DNA from: Eurosta solidaginis | Lineage: Eukaryota; Arthropoda; Insecta; Diptera; Tephritidae | Length of the DNA: 64,000 bases | Assembly (NCBI RefSeq): GCF_040869045.1 | Contig: NC_090322.1 | Span: forward strand, 278,034,662-278,098,661 | Direction of reading: 5' to 3' | In this document: positions 11,128-22,709 of the stretch, piece by piece | How the letters are laid out: each line of letters starts with the position of its first letter | Numbering within the stretch: position 1 is the stretch's first letter | Made by a program: the position numbers and the translations under genes | Notes under the pieces: model-generated | The model's database searches: none | Told to the model about the DNA's origin: nothing | Seen by the model: the letters and a program-made list of their open reading frames with translations, nothing else

Positions 11128-14100
11128 TGTTGTTGTTGTTGTAGCAATGCTCGCCCCACCTAATAGCCGCGACCGATCACAAATTGTCATCAATATCCTC
11201 TAACGGGAGTCCAAGGAAACGTGCCGTTTCAACAGGGGTGGACCATAAGGAAAGGGGTGTTAGAGGCGTTGGTTCCACATTACAATTAAAGAGATGGTTG
11301 GTGTCATGTGGGGACACATTGCAAGCAGGGCATACATTTTGTATGTCGGGGTTGATTCTGGATAGGTAAGAGTTTAACCTGTTACAGTATCCAGAACGAA
11401 GTTGAGCAAGAGTGACACGCGTTTCCCTGGGGAGTATGCGTTCCTCTTCTGCGAGTTCTGGATATTTTTCTTCAAGTACTGGATTCACCGGGCAATTCCC
11501 GACATAAAGGTCCGACGCCTGTCTATGGAGTTCACCAAGGACCTGCTTGTGTTTTTCCGCTTCATACGGCTGGGTTCTCAGGTGCCGTATTTCCTCAAAA
11601 TGCTTACGGAGATGACTCCTTAGGCCCCTAGGCGGTGCTGGTTCGTCAATCAGATGTCTGTTGGGATGCCCAGGTTTCTGGGTATTCAACAGAAACTGTT
11701 TGGTCAGCATCTCATTTCTCTCCCTGATGGGGAGTATTCTCGCCTCATTATGCAGATGGTGTTCTGGGGACATAAGAAGACAGCCCGTGGCGATTCTGAG
11801 AGCAGTATTTTGGCAGGCCTGTAGTTTCTTCCAGTGGGTGGTTTTTAGGCTTGGCGACCATATGGGTGACGCGTAGCACGTAATCGGCTGGCTAATTGCT
11901 TTGTATGTGGTCAAGAGCGTTTCTTTATCTTTTCCCCAGGTACTGCCAGCAAGGGATTTGAGGATTTTATTACGGCTCTGAATTCTTGGAACAATTGCGG
12001 TTGCGTGCGCACCAAAATGTAGATCCTGATCAAACGTCACACCCAAGATTTTGGGGTGTAGGACAGTCGGTAGCGTAGTGCCATCGACGTGGATGTTCAA
12101 TATGGTCGACATTTGGGGCGTCCATGTTGTAAATAAGGTCGCGGAAGATTTAGTCGGTGACAATGACAGGTTTCGCGAGGCGAAAAAACTGGAGAGATCA
12201 GGGAGATAGCCGTTTATTTTATTGCATAGCTCATCGAACTTTGGGCCTGGGCCTGTGGCCATTATTGTGCAGTCATCGGCGTAGGAAACGATTGTGACTC
12301 CTTCCGGTGGTGAAGGTAGCTTAGATATGTAGAAATTAAACAAAAGCGGGGATAGGACACCACCCTGTGGCACCCCTTGTTTAATTCTCCTTTGTTTTGA
12401 TGTTTCGTTTCTGAATTGCACCGATGCCTGCCGACCACCCAGATAATTTGCGGTCCACCTTTTAAGACATGGGGGAAGGGTAGACCCTTCCAGGTCTTCC
12501 AGTAACGAGCCATGGTTGACCGTATCAAAAGCTTTTGATAGGTCTAACGCTACGAGTACTGTTCTATGGTGGGGATATTGATTCAAACCGCAATTTATCT
12601 GGGTGCTAATGACATTTAGCGCGGAGGTAGTGCTATGGAGTTTTCTGAAGCCATGCTGATGAGGGGCTAGCTGCAAATGTGCTTGGAAATGAGGGAGCAA
12701 AATGGCTTCAAGCGTCTTTGCCACTGGTGATAGGAGAGATATCGGACGATATGACTCACCTACGTTAGCTGGTTTCCCAGGCTTTAGTAGCGGGACCACC
12801 TTGGCCATTTTCCATTTCTCGGGTATGACAAAGGTGGAAAGAGACAGGTTGAAGACATGCGCTAAATATTTGAAACCCTCTTTCCCTAGGTTTTTAAGCA
12901 TCGGCATGGCTATGCCGTCTGGGCCCACTGCTTTGGATGGTTTAGCGCGACCAATGGCGTCCTCAACCTCTCTAGCGGTGATGGTAATTGGTGACGCGCT
13001 GAGTTTGTGTTTATGTGCACGTCTATTGGCTCTCCGTCTATCTTTGTCGACCGTAGGATGCATTATATATTGTCGGCAGAAAGCGCTCGCGCATTTTTTC
13101 GCATCCGACAGCACCTTATCGCCAAAGGCGATGGAAACTTTGTCTTTGTGCTTAGTCGGATTCGATAGGGACTTTACGGTGGACCAAAGTTTACCTACAC
13201 CGGTAGAGAGGTTACAACCTCTTAGGTGCTCTTCCCATTTCGCCCGCTTGTGTTCGTCCACAAGCAATCTGATGCGTTGGTTTATATCCCTTATTTGGGG
13301 GTCGCCTGGATCAAGCTGTCTTATAAGGTCGCGTTCCCTCGCTAAGCTCGCGGCCTCCGCCGGGAAGTGGGGCCGGATTTCGGGAATTCTCCCGGCGGGA
13401 ATGAAATGTGCCGAGGCGGATTCAATGACCTTACGGAAGGCACGCTCCCCTTGGCGGGCATCAGTCGGGATAGGGAGGGCAGCAAAGCTGCTGTATGTTG
13501 CAGATTTATATTCTTCCCACTTTCCTTTTTTGAAGTTTATGAAAGTGCGTTTTTCGGTGACGATGAAGTCGGCGGTACGCTCGAACGAAATAAGTATGGG
13601 CAGGTGGTCGGATGCCAATGTTACCATCGGCTGCCAGTTGACGCAGTTTACGAGTTCTGCGCTCACGATTGAGATATCTGGCGAGCTATGACAGCTTCCT
13701 ACCATACGTGTGGGGGCGTCTCCGTTAATTGTGCAGAACGTCGTTTCGTCTATTTGATCCGCCAACATCTCACCCCTACTGTCCGCCCGCAAGTTTGAAT
13801 GCCATATGTCGTGATGGGCATTGAAATCGCCTAAGATAATGCGATTGTTGCCAGTGAGTAAGGCCTCGATATTAGGGCGGTATCCACTGGGGCAACAGGT
13901 GACAGGAGGGATGTAGATGTTGATGATTTCTAGATTTGCATCGCCTGACCGGACAGATAGGCCTTGACGTTCTAAGACATTGTCACTGCGGTCGATGCCA
14001 GGATCAAATATATGATATTGCACAGAGTGGTGTATAATAAACGCGAGGCCGCCTCCATTTCCGCTCTCGCGGTCTTTCCTGTGGACATTATAACCAGAGC

Positions 14101-15183
14101 AGGTCTGCAATGCAGATCTTGCTGTGAGTTTGGTCTCTTGAATCGCAGCAATGCGGATGTTGTGCCGCTTCATGAAATCGACTATCTCCGTAATCTTCCC
14201 AGTTAGTCCATTACAGTTGAACTGCAGAATTCTGAAGTGCATGAGGGGTGACGCCGCCACTCTAGGGGTAAGTGAGGGGTGACTACGCCTAGGTTGTGGA
14301 AGGCCAGGACGCAATTGCTGTTGTGGCCTTGGGACTGGGCGCCCTTGGGCAAGCATTGGGGTACCCGGATGATTTGGGTTTGCGACCTGGCAACATGGCG
14401 CGATGAAACCCGTCGAGGGGTTGCCGTCGCGGAGACCAGAACATCTAGGAAAGTGGCACCACCCAAGGCAGGAGCTGCATTGAGCGGATGTCGCAAACCT
14501 ATATATTCTGTGCTGGCAGACGGTGCAAACGGAGGCAGGGACTAAGAGTCTGTTTCCCTGACCTGCACGATTGCTGCCAGAAAAGAGGGGAGGAGAAGAA
14601 GACGGGGGCAGGGGCTGATGCTCAGCATTGCTACCACCTCTACTACGAAGGTAGTAGTTATGAGTGGTATCAGCTGTTTGAGTTGTTGGCGCCGTGGGGC
14701 GCGAGCAGCAGCGGGTACTTGTTGTGGCTTGCTGAGCAGCGAAGCTACTGGAAGGTAGTGGGGATACGCTTAGGCGTAGACTACGGGACGCCCTTGGGCG
14801 TGAGCAGCAAGGAGCCACAAAAGATTTATAAAAGTTACGTGGACGTCGGGTTTTGGGATCAAGCCCAGAACAACCTGTCCGATGCAACCATCCCTTGCAC
14901 GAGACACACTGAACAGAGTATGACCGTCCTAAAAAGATTCTTTTCTGGCAAATGCAGCAAAACCATTTCTCGGGACCGGGGTAAGGAGACGGACCCGGAT
15001 TGGGTTCGATACCTTCCCGGAGTAAGAGAATATGTAGCAGTCCTGCTGCAAGGAGCTGCTGGGAGGATGACAATTTGTGGGAGGGACGAAACAAATTAAA
15101 TGGGGTCACACTGAAATGACAGTCCTTGGTCGGGAAAAATCCCGAGTCGCTCCGGTACATAGAACCGACTGCCTTGGGAAGCG
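11128..15183 (-). mobile_element. Full-length, structurally intact LINE-A copy 2
   Basis: The element is bounded by a perfect 14-bp target-site duplication, CCCTGGCCCAACGT at 11,114-11,127 and 15,184-15,197. On the minus strand it begins CGCTTCCCAAGG and ends in the 3' UTR followed by a (CAA)n tail (seen as TTG repeats from 11,128). It is inserted in the C-terminal coding part of the older LINE-A copy. The perfect duplication and the intact ORF point to a young insertion. It is 4,056 bp long with no second ORF. Confidence 0.95.
11177..15160 (-). CDS. LINE-A polyprotein (PHD-like fingers, APE endonuclease, reverse transcriptase), intact
   Basis: Non-LTR retrotransposon protein of 1,327 residues that nicks and reverse-transcribes at genomic targets. 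The frame is open further upstream, but that part reads antisense into flanking DNA. The first Met inside the element (15,160, MYRSDSG) is the sensible start. Order: hydrophobic leader (residues about 36-47), 2A-like GIEPNPGP (50-57), PHD-like finger 1 (from CCIC at 68), a Ser/Thr/Pro-rich linker, and finger 2 (CTVC...CSSCLGWCHFPRC). The APE endonuclease follows (NCNGL, IQETK, LGDFNAH, SDHLPIL), then the reverse transcriptase (LDLSKAFD, GVPQGGVLSPLL, SYADD) and a C-terminal CPACNVSPHDTNHLFNC knuckle. All catalytic motifs are present. The clade is probably in the CR1/Jockey group; I cannot settle it by eye. Confidence 0.93.
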   Translation of the reverse strand: MYRSDSGFFPTKDCHFSVTPFNLFRPSHKLSSSQQLLAAGLLHILLLREGIEPNPGPSPYPGPEKWFCCICQKRIFLGRSYSVQCVSCKGWLHRTGCSGLDPKTRRPRNFYKSFVAPCCSRPRASRSLRLSVSPLPSSSFAAQQATTSTRCCSRPTAPTTQTADTTHNYYLRSRGGSNAEHQPLPPSSSPPLFSGSNRAGQGNRLLVPASVCTVCQHRIYRFATSAQCSSCLGWCHFPRCSGLRDGNPSTGFIAPCCQVANPNHPGTPMLAQGRPVPRPQQQLRPGLPQPRRSHPSLTPRVAASPLMHFRILQFNCNGLTGKITEIVDFMKRHNIRIAAIQETKLTARSALQTCSGYNVHRKDRESGNGGGLAFIIHHSVQYHIFDPGIDRSDNVLERQGLSVRSGDANLEIINIYIPPVTCCPSGYRPNIEALLTGNNRIILGDFNAHHDIWHSNLRADSRGEMLADQIDETTFCTINGDAPTRMVGSCHSSPDISIVSAELVNCVNWQPMVTLASDHLPILISFERTADFIVTEKRTFINFKKGKWEEYKSATYSSFAALPIPTDARQGERAFRKVIESASAHFIPAGRIPEIRPHFPAEAASLARERDLIRQLDPGDPQIRDINQRIRLLVDEHKRAKWEEHLRGCNLSTGVGKLWSTVKSLSNPTKHKDKVSIAFGDKVLSDAKKCASAFCRQYIMHPTVDKDRRRANRRAHKHKLSASPITITAREVEDAIGRAKPSKAVGPDGIAMPMLKNLGKEGFKYLAHVFNLSLSTFVIPEKWKMAKVVPLLKPGKPANVGESYRPISLLSPVAKTLEAILLPHFQAHLQLAPHQHGFRKLHSTTSALNVISTQINCGLNQYPHHRTVLVALDLSKAFDTVNHGSLLEDLEGSTLPPCLKRWTANYLGGRQASVQFRNETSKQRRIKQGVPQGGVLSPLLFNFYISKLPSPPEGVTIVSYADDCTIMATGPGPKFDELCNKINGYLPDLSSFFASRNLSLSPTKSSATLFTTWTPQMSTILNIHVDGTTLPTVLHPKILGVTFDQDLHFGAHATAIVPRIQSRNKILKSLAGSTWGKDKETLLTTYKAISQPITCYASPIWSPSLKTTHWKKLQACQNTALRIATGCLLMSPEHHLHNEARILPIRERNEMLTKQFLLNTQKPGHPNRHLIDEPAPPRGLRSHLRKHFEEIRHLRTQPYEAEKHKQVLGELHRQASDLYVGNCPVNPVLEEKYPELAEEERILPRETRVTLAQLRSGYCNRLNSYLSRINPDIQNVCPACNVSPHDTNHLFNCNVEPTPLTPLSLWSTPVETARFLGLPLEDIDDNL

Positions 15184-15410
15184 CCCTGGCCCAACGTCGC
15201 TCTGGATAATGTAATAGGTTAAACTCGTACTTGTCCAGAATCAACCCTGACATACGTAATGTATGTCCTGCATGCGATGTGTCCCCACATGACACCAACC
15301 ATCTTTTCAATCGTAATGTGGAACCTATGCCTCTAACACCTATCTCCCTATGGTCCGCCCCTGTTGAAACAGCCAGTTTCCTTAGACTTCCGTTAGCGAC
15401 CATCCCGGGA
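15184..15410 (+). pseudogene. Old LINE-A-like copy, C-terminal continuation
   Basis: Continuation of the old copy at 9,231-10,800 after the intact LINE-A insertion. It reads RSGYCNRLNSYLSR-like sequence with substitutions, then a knuckle with CPACDVSPHDTNHLFN where the last cysteine is arginine. It then reads the WSAPVETASFLRLPL end and merges into the repeat at 15,411. Substitutions are spread over all codon positions, as expected of a long-dead copy. Confidence 0.75.
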
Positions 15411-15585
15411 ACGATTTGTATTTTGATAGGTGAGGTTGACAATTGAGTTTGGAGAAACTATATATTTTGCGCAGGCAACCTGAAGGGTTGCGCTACACAG
15501 CCCCTTGAATCTAGTATTTTAGTCGCCTCTTACGACAGCCATACCTACCGCGGGTATATTCCGACCCCCTAACCCCCGGGGTCGT
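15411..15585 (-). repeat. Second copy of the GC-rich repeat, opposite orientation
   Basis: Read on the minus strand, it starts CCCCGGGGGTTAGGGGG, then TACCCGCGGTAGGTATGG, GTCGTAAGAGGCGACTAA, GATTCAAGGGG and a short hairpin-forming GCGCAACC...GGTTGCCTGCGC. It ends near AATTGTCAACCTCACCTA and GTTCCCGGGATGGTCG. The first half matches 10,801-10,990; the ends differ. It joins the broken 3' edge of the LINE-A copy at 15,586. Confidence 0.6.
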
Positions 15586-17252
15586 GCTGTCTTATAAGGA
15601 CACGTTCTCTCGCTAAATTTGCGGCCTCCGCCGGAAAATGAGGCCGAATCTCGGGAATTCTTCCGACGGGAATAAAGCAAGCCGAGGCGGATTCAATGGC
15701 CTTGCGGAAAGCACGTTTCCTTTGGCGAGCATCAGTCGGGATAGGGAGGGCAGCAAAGCGATTGTCTGTTAACGATTTGTAGTCATCCCACTTTCCTTTT
15801 TTAAAGTTGATGATGCGGTTTTCGGTAAATATGAAGTCGGCGGTTCGCTCGAGCGAAAGGAGTATAGGCAGGTGGTCCGATGCCACTGTTATCATCGGCT
15901 GCCAGTTGACGCAGTTTACTAGACCTGCGCTCACGATGGATAGATCTGGCGAACTGTGACAGCTTCCTACCATACGATTGCAGGCGTCTCCGTTTATGGT
16001 GCAGAGCGTCGTTTCCTCTATCTGATCCGCCAATATCTCACCCCTGCTGTCCGCCTGAAGGTTAGAATGACGAAGATCGTGACGGGCATTGAAATCGCCA
16101 AAGTAGTGCTCTGATATCAGTGCGGAAACCACTGGGGCAACAAGTTACAGGAAGGATGTAGATGATGATGATTTCTAGGTTTACATCGCCTGACCGGACA
16201 GATATGCCGTGACGTTCAAGGACACTGTCCCTGCAGCAGATGTTAAGATCAAATAAATTGTATTGCTTTGAGTGGTGTATGATAAACGCACGACCGCCTC
16301 CATTTCCGCTCTCGCGATCTTTTCTGTGGACGTTATACCGAGAGCAAATCTTGCTGTGCGTTGGGTTTCTTGAATCGCAGCAATTCGGACGTATTGCCGC
16401 TTTATGAAATTGACTATCTCCGTGATCTTCCCAGTTAATCCATTAGTTTAACTGCAGAATTCTGAAGTGCAACGGAGGAGCCGTCGTCATTCTAGGGGTA
16501 AGAGACGTGTGACTACGGCTGAGTTGAGGGAGGCCAGGACGCAATTGCTGTTGTGGCCCTGGGTAAGCAGTGGGGTACCCGGTGTAATTAGGTTTGCGGC
16601 CTGGCAGCGTGGCGCTATGAAACCCGTCGGAGGGTTGCCGTCGCGGAGACCAGAACATCTGGGAAATTCAAGACAGAAGCTATATATTCTGTGCTGGTTA
16701 GGTTAGGTGGTAGGGACTGAGTCAATTTCCTGACCTACACGATTGCTGCCGGAGATAGGGTGAGAACACGGGGGCGGGGGCTGATGCCCGGCATCGCTTC
16801 CGACTCTACTACGGAGATTGTAGTTATGAGTGGGAGCGGCCGTATGAGCTGGTGGCGCCGTAGGGCCCTAAGGCCCACACTATGGGTTGTTGTTGTTGGG
16901 TCGCCCTTGGCGTGAACAGCAAGGAGCCACAAAATATTTATAAAAGTTACGAGGACGTCGGCTTTGGGGTCTAGCCCAGTGACACATTGACAAGAGTGTG
17001 ACTGTCCTACAAATTATTCTTTTGCGGCAAACATAGTAAAATCATTTCTCAGGTCCGAGGTCAGGTGAAGGACCCGGATTGGGTTCGATACCTTCCTGCA
17101 GCAGGAGAGTAAGGTGCAGTCCCGCTGCAAGGATCTCCTGGTAGGATGACAATTTGTGGGAGGGACTCAACAAATTAAATGGGGTTACACTGAAGACAGC
17201 CCTTGGTCGAAAAAAATTCAGTCGTACATAGAACCGGGTGCCTTGGGAAGCG
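15586..17252 (-). pseudogene. LINE-A copy 3: 5' half only, decayed
   Basis: Starts with the LINE-A 5' end at 17,252 and carries the leader with GIEPNPGP (17,069-17,092). Remnants of the two fingers follow (16,560-17,000, with frameshifts), then the endonuclease. A 187-codon frame (15,569-16,132) covers GDFNARHD, the SDHLPIL motif and the linker. The copy ends abruptly at the GC-rich repeat, so the reverse transcriptase is missing. Many indels make it older than copies 1 and 2. Confidence 0.8.
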
Positions 17253-18035
17253 GCAGTTCGTCGATCCAATGGGTCAGAAACCGGTATTATGATCCATTTT
17301 CGACAGTACCAAGAATTCGAAAAGCACAAAATGCATGGCTATTTTCGCATTGCAGGGTTACTCATCAACATTTACGATACCTGTATTTAGCATCTCTTGC
17401 AGAGTTCTGAATTTGGTTCGTAATGCAAGGCGACCTCCCCATCCATATCCTTAAAATATGAAGTTTTTTTTGTGGCCTTTTAACGAAAACCAAACTTTAT
17501 TTTGCTTTCTTGTTTATAAACTATAATTAATCTGAATCTATATTGGCCTTGTAGAAAACTAAGGTGATTATAATGTACTTATAATATGTAAAATACATAA
17601 ATACTAAGTCAGTTTATTTGAATAAAAATTGATGCAAATGGAATAACCAACGGGTTATGCACGTTATAATAAAATGAATATCCGCATATTAATATAAATC
17701 ATAGTTATACCAATTTGATTACATTGAGCATATCTGAAGATATATTCCACCTATATCTATTTTGTACATATATGTTGGAAACGAAGATTTAACTTATATG
17801 AAATATAGATCAAACATGTGAGTGAATGAAAGAGATGTTAGTTCAAATATTTGCTTTGGAAAGCTATCTCCATAATTTTTTTTTTTTGAATCATTTCATC
17901 GTAAAGTTAATCAGATAAATATAATTAAACCATAGCTCGATACTTTGATTTTGTGTAATATTATAAGGTATTACATGTTTATTGGGTTTATTATAATTAA
18001 AATATGTATATTATGATTATTGATATAATTTTAAT
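17253..18035. other. AT-rich spacer and H3.3 3' flank
   Basis: No protein-coding segment is visible. The end next to 18,036 is the likely 3' UTR of the H3.3 gene; minus-strand AATAAA-type signals occur around 17,980. Confidence 0.5.
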
Positions 18036-19286
<1,251 letters not shown>

Positions 19287-19943
19287 TGGAATTTTTGTTG
19301 ATATTTCTCCCAACTTTGTTTAATTACACTTTTATAATTCACACACTTCTAACACAGTCGACGTTTGATTAAGCAATGAACAAAGAATGAATTTTTTCTT
19401 TTTAGCACTAAATATTTGCAGGGCTGCTTTGCTCAAGTGCTACCATATTTTTTCGAATTAAGATGCATGCACATTAAGCGACGTGCCATATAGCAGCTAC
19501 GCCGCTACACTTCTTTGCCTATTTGATCAACAATCTTCGCGTTGCAATGAACATTGATCTAGCTACCGTTTGATCCATATGGATCACATTGTTTTTGCAT
19601 TTGCATGTTAAATTTCTAGATATGAATTGCTCCTTAAAGCTAAGGACACACTGAGCTGCACTACACTGCGCTGTAAAATATTCTTAGCATTTATTCTTTA
19701 AGGCCGCGGCATAATGACATTTTTCAAATAGATGCCTTTAACACAAGCTTACATGCCAACCTAATATAAACGCACGCTAGTTATTTTCTGTACAAAATAT
19801 CTCATGCACATTCCACTTGTATGAGAGCAATCGAAATTGAATTTGCTGCGTGAAAACCTAACTCGATTTCCAATTTTTGTTCTGCTGACATTTAGATTTG
19901 ACGTTTGCATACATGTTTTACATTATCGCAAAGCATACTGATT
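19287..19943. other. Probable H3.3 promoter side and spacer
   Basis: Sequence upstream of the predicted H3.3 leader exon. No coding segment or clear promoter box stands out. I see no repeat structure here. Confidence 0.35.
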
Positions 19944-20323
19944 GGCGGCCACCGTGGTGTGATGGTAGCGTGCTCCGCCTATCACACCGTATGCCCTGGG
20001 TTCAACTCCCGGGCAAAGCAACATCAAAATTTTAGAAATAAGATTTTTCAATTAGAAGAAAATTTTTCTAAGCGGGGTCGCCCCTCGGCAATGTCTGGCA
20101 AGCGCTCCAATTGTATTTCTGCCATGAAAAGCTCTCAGTGAAAACTTATCTGCCTTGCAGATGCCGTTCGGAGTCGGCATAAAACATATAGGTCCCGTCC
20201 GGCCAATTTGTAGGGAAAAATCAAGAGGAGCACGACGCAAATTGGAAGAGAAGCTCGGCCTTAGATCTCTTCGGAGGTTATCGCGCCTTACATTTATTTA
20301 AGCGCCAATTAAGTAAGTAAGTA
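19944..20323 (+). mobile_element. tRNA-derived SINE, copy 1
   Basis: The head has an A-box-like TGGTGTGATGGTAG and a near-perfect B box GGTTCAACTCC (consensus GGTTCRANTCC), the internal RNA polymerase III promoter of tRNA genes. A shared body of about 270 bp follows (CGGGGTCGCCCCTCGGCA, GATGCCGTTCGGAGTCGGCA), then a tail of ATTT and AAGT repeats. A 9-bp duplication ATACTGATT flanks it (19,935-19,943 and 20,324-20,332). No protein is encoded; such elements borrow a LINE reverse transcriptase. Copies also lie at 52,746 and 61,826, with a fragment at 51,680. Confidence 0.88.
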
Positions 20324-20482
20324 ATACTGATTTCCGTTAAGGCAAAAAAACGTCGGTTGTTTGCGTGCCCTAAAAAAACGCAGTGCGGTTTTATTATGCT
20401 GGCTGGCAACGGACAAAAAATTCTGCTGGTAACCATAGCAACGGGTGGTTACGATAGCGACCCTACAAGACGAAGGTAACCA

Positions 20483-21559
20483 CCCTACAAGAAACGCTGA
20501 TAGTTTTACTAATACACTCACACTTGTAATTGACAATGCTGATCCTGCGATGATGTAAACATTGATACTCAAATTTATGTATGTTCCTTTGTTCGCTCAC
20601 GCATGTCCGCATGTTCCCAACGACAGCCGATAATCATGAAAAAGGACTCAAACTGGGAAAGCTTCGGACACCTGGTACAGAACAAAAGAACATACAGCAG
20701 ATACCATTATGCATGTGAGACAGATACATAATTCTCAACGGAATTTTATGTATGCGAGAACAGTTTATCCGATTTAATCATGTTGTCACTACTGACTGTC
20801 ATATGACAATCAAATGATTATCACGGTTGTTTTGATATTTTTTAAATTCCGCCATTTTCAACCAACGAAAACCATATAAAAATAAGTTTAAAAAATGAAA
20901 AAGAGAGCATTTCAAAGCTCCATGCTAAAAGAAAAAAAATCGAAAATAATATTAAAAAATACCAAAAGCTGTCGGAATGTATGGGGCGCACTCAAAAAAC
21001 TGATACTCGAAAAATAATAGTGGTTAGTGGTGATCCATTTTTAAATGTGTTTCCGCATAAGGATAGCGCTCTTCTTTGTTTTGTTTTTTCTGAATTTAAA
21101 TTGAACATTCTGAACTCGAATTCTTATAAAACTATTTATTTTAAACAAATAAAAAACACGTATGCTTTTATCACGTACAAAATTAAAAACGTAATGAAAT
21201 AAAGTAAATAAAAAGCATTGTTTCCTTTTTGGCGGTATATAAAAATGGTCATTTATGATAGTATAACAGTCAAACCTGATATCTACAGTAAACTATCAAT
21301 TATGACACTTTTTGATAGTTAGAGTGTCAGCACTGATCCAAGAAAAGGAATGAGAGTGAGCAGTACGGCTATATACTTCATCAGTAGGCCATGTTGGTAT
21401 ATAAGAAGGAGACAAAAACACACGTACACAGTTGTTTACATCACATTTGCGCAAGTCCCCTTAAGTTCGTGATAGAAAGTTTGTATGAGGCGCTGATCGT
21501 TAGGTTGACATTGCTGACAATCAGATGGTAGTCATATGATAGTCAGTATTCTTGTAGGG
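20483..21559. mobile_element. Possible small DNA transposon with CCCTACAAGAA ends
   Basis: An 11-bp inverted repeat, CCCTACAAGAA at 20,483-20,493 and its complement at 21,549-21,559, encloses 1.08 kb. Similarity continues imperfectly inward (CTGATAG against CTGACTATCA). No target duplication is obvious and no transposase is encoded. The one 73-codon frame inside is not recognisable. CCCTACAAGA also occurs at 20,461, so chance is possible. Confidence 0.35.
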
Positions 21560-22060
21560 CAGTTCACCCACACATTCAAAGCTTTTTTCGCTCTCCACTA
21601 ACACATCGACTTTTCATGCTGTCATCGAAATGACAGTTCATAAATTATTCCGGACATAGTGTACCTATACCAAGTGTGTCAACTAAGCGATAAACGTCAA
21701 AACTACAAACAGCCTCGCTCACCTGATACAAATCTCAGGTCTAGAGTTGCATTTTTGGTACGTAAGAGTACTTCAAGCTGAGTTGCATTTAATAGTTAAA
21801 TAAAACTTTGTAGTATTTACAGATGTAATAGTTGCATATATTTCCGCGGAAATAAGAATACTAGATTTGTAGCCTGCAACAATGCGGAAACATACGGAAA
21901 GCAAAATTTATTTAAATTAGAGTCAAAATATAAAGTGCCACACGTGTAACATGGAAAAATTTCACTTCTAAGGCTGTTTACACAAATGCATAAGGGCAAA
22001 ATTATATAAAACGCTTTGGTCACTTCAAAAGCATATATGACACTACTTTATTTTTGCTTG
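21560..22060. other. AT-rich spacer
   Basis: No gene or defined repeat recognised in this stretch. Confidence 0.4.
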
Positions 22061-22709
22061 GATTTCAAGCTAAAAAAAACTAACGAAACTTTATCGGAAC
22101 TTCAACATACAAAACAAATTTCTATCATGAAAAAGCGAGGCCACTATTCCCCCATAATTTGCGAGTTTGTCATGTTTTTGTTTATGTTTTACATTAACAT
22201 TTTTAACAATAAAACAATGCAAATATCACACGAAAAAATTAATCTTTCTCAATGGTTCACTTTTTTCACAAGAAACTTGATTCTAATTGTGTTTTTATGC
22301 ACCAAATTTTCAAACTAAAAAAAAACTTTCATTTGTCCGAAAAAAATAAAGAAAAAACGGCCGAATGTCAAAAAAATCTGGATTTCAAGCTAAAAAAAAC
22401 TAACGAAACTTTATCGGAACTTCAAAATACAAAAAAACTTTATACCATGAAAAAGCGAGGCCACTATTCCCCCATAATTAGCGAGTTTGTCATGTTTTTG
22501 TTTATGTTTTACATTTTATTTTTACATTAACATTTTTAACAATAAAACAATGCAAATATCACACGAAAAAATTAATCTTTCTCTAATGGTTCACGTTTTT
22601 CACAAGAAACTTGATTCTAATTGTGTTTTTATGAACCACATTTTCAAACTAAAAGAAAAACTTTCATTTGTCTGAAAAAAATAAAGAAAAAACGGCCGAA
22701 TGTCAAAAA
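22061..22709 (+). repeat. Tandem duplication, 320-bp unit, two copies
   Basis: The unit starts GATTTCAAGCTAAAAAAAAC at 22,061 and again at 22,381. Both include TTTATCGGAACTTCAA, a block ending in CCACTATTCCCCCATAATT and AAACGGCCGAATGTC. The second unit has a 12-bp insertion near 22,515. Short frames inside are repeat-derived, not genes. Confidence 0.8.

Noticed and set aside
12702..13691. 329-codon plus-strand frame (and its twin at 5,641-6,630 minus)
   Set aside because: Both are antisense shadows of the LINE-A reverse transcriptase region.
15161..15442. N-terminal extension of the LINE-A frame to 1,421 codons
   Set aside because: These codons lie beyond the element's 5' end and read antisense through the old LINE-A copy.
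19950..20030. A functional tRNA gene
   Set aside because: The A and B boxes are tRNA-like, but the sequence continues into a repeated 300-bp body with a tail and target duplications, so it is a SINE.
21660..21760. Possible promoter or insulator cluster
   Set aside because: Only short generic words; nothing that distinguishes it from background.
22016..22675. Several 60-100 codon frames
   Set aside because: They repeat with the 320-bp tandem unit and are low-complexity.
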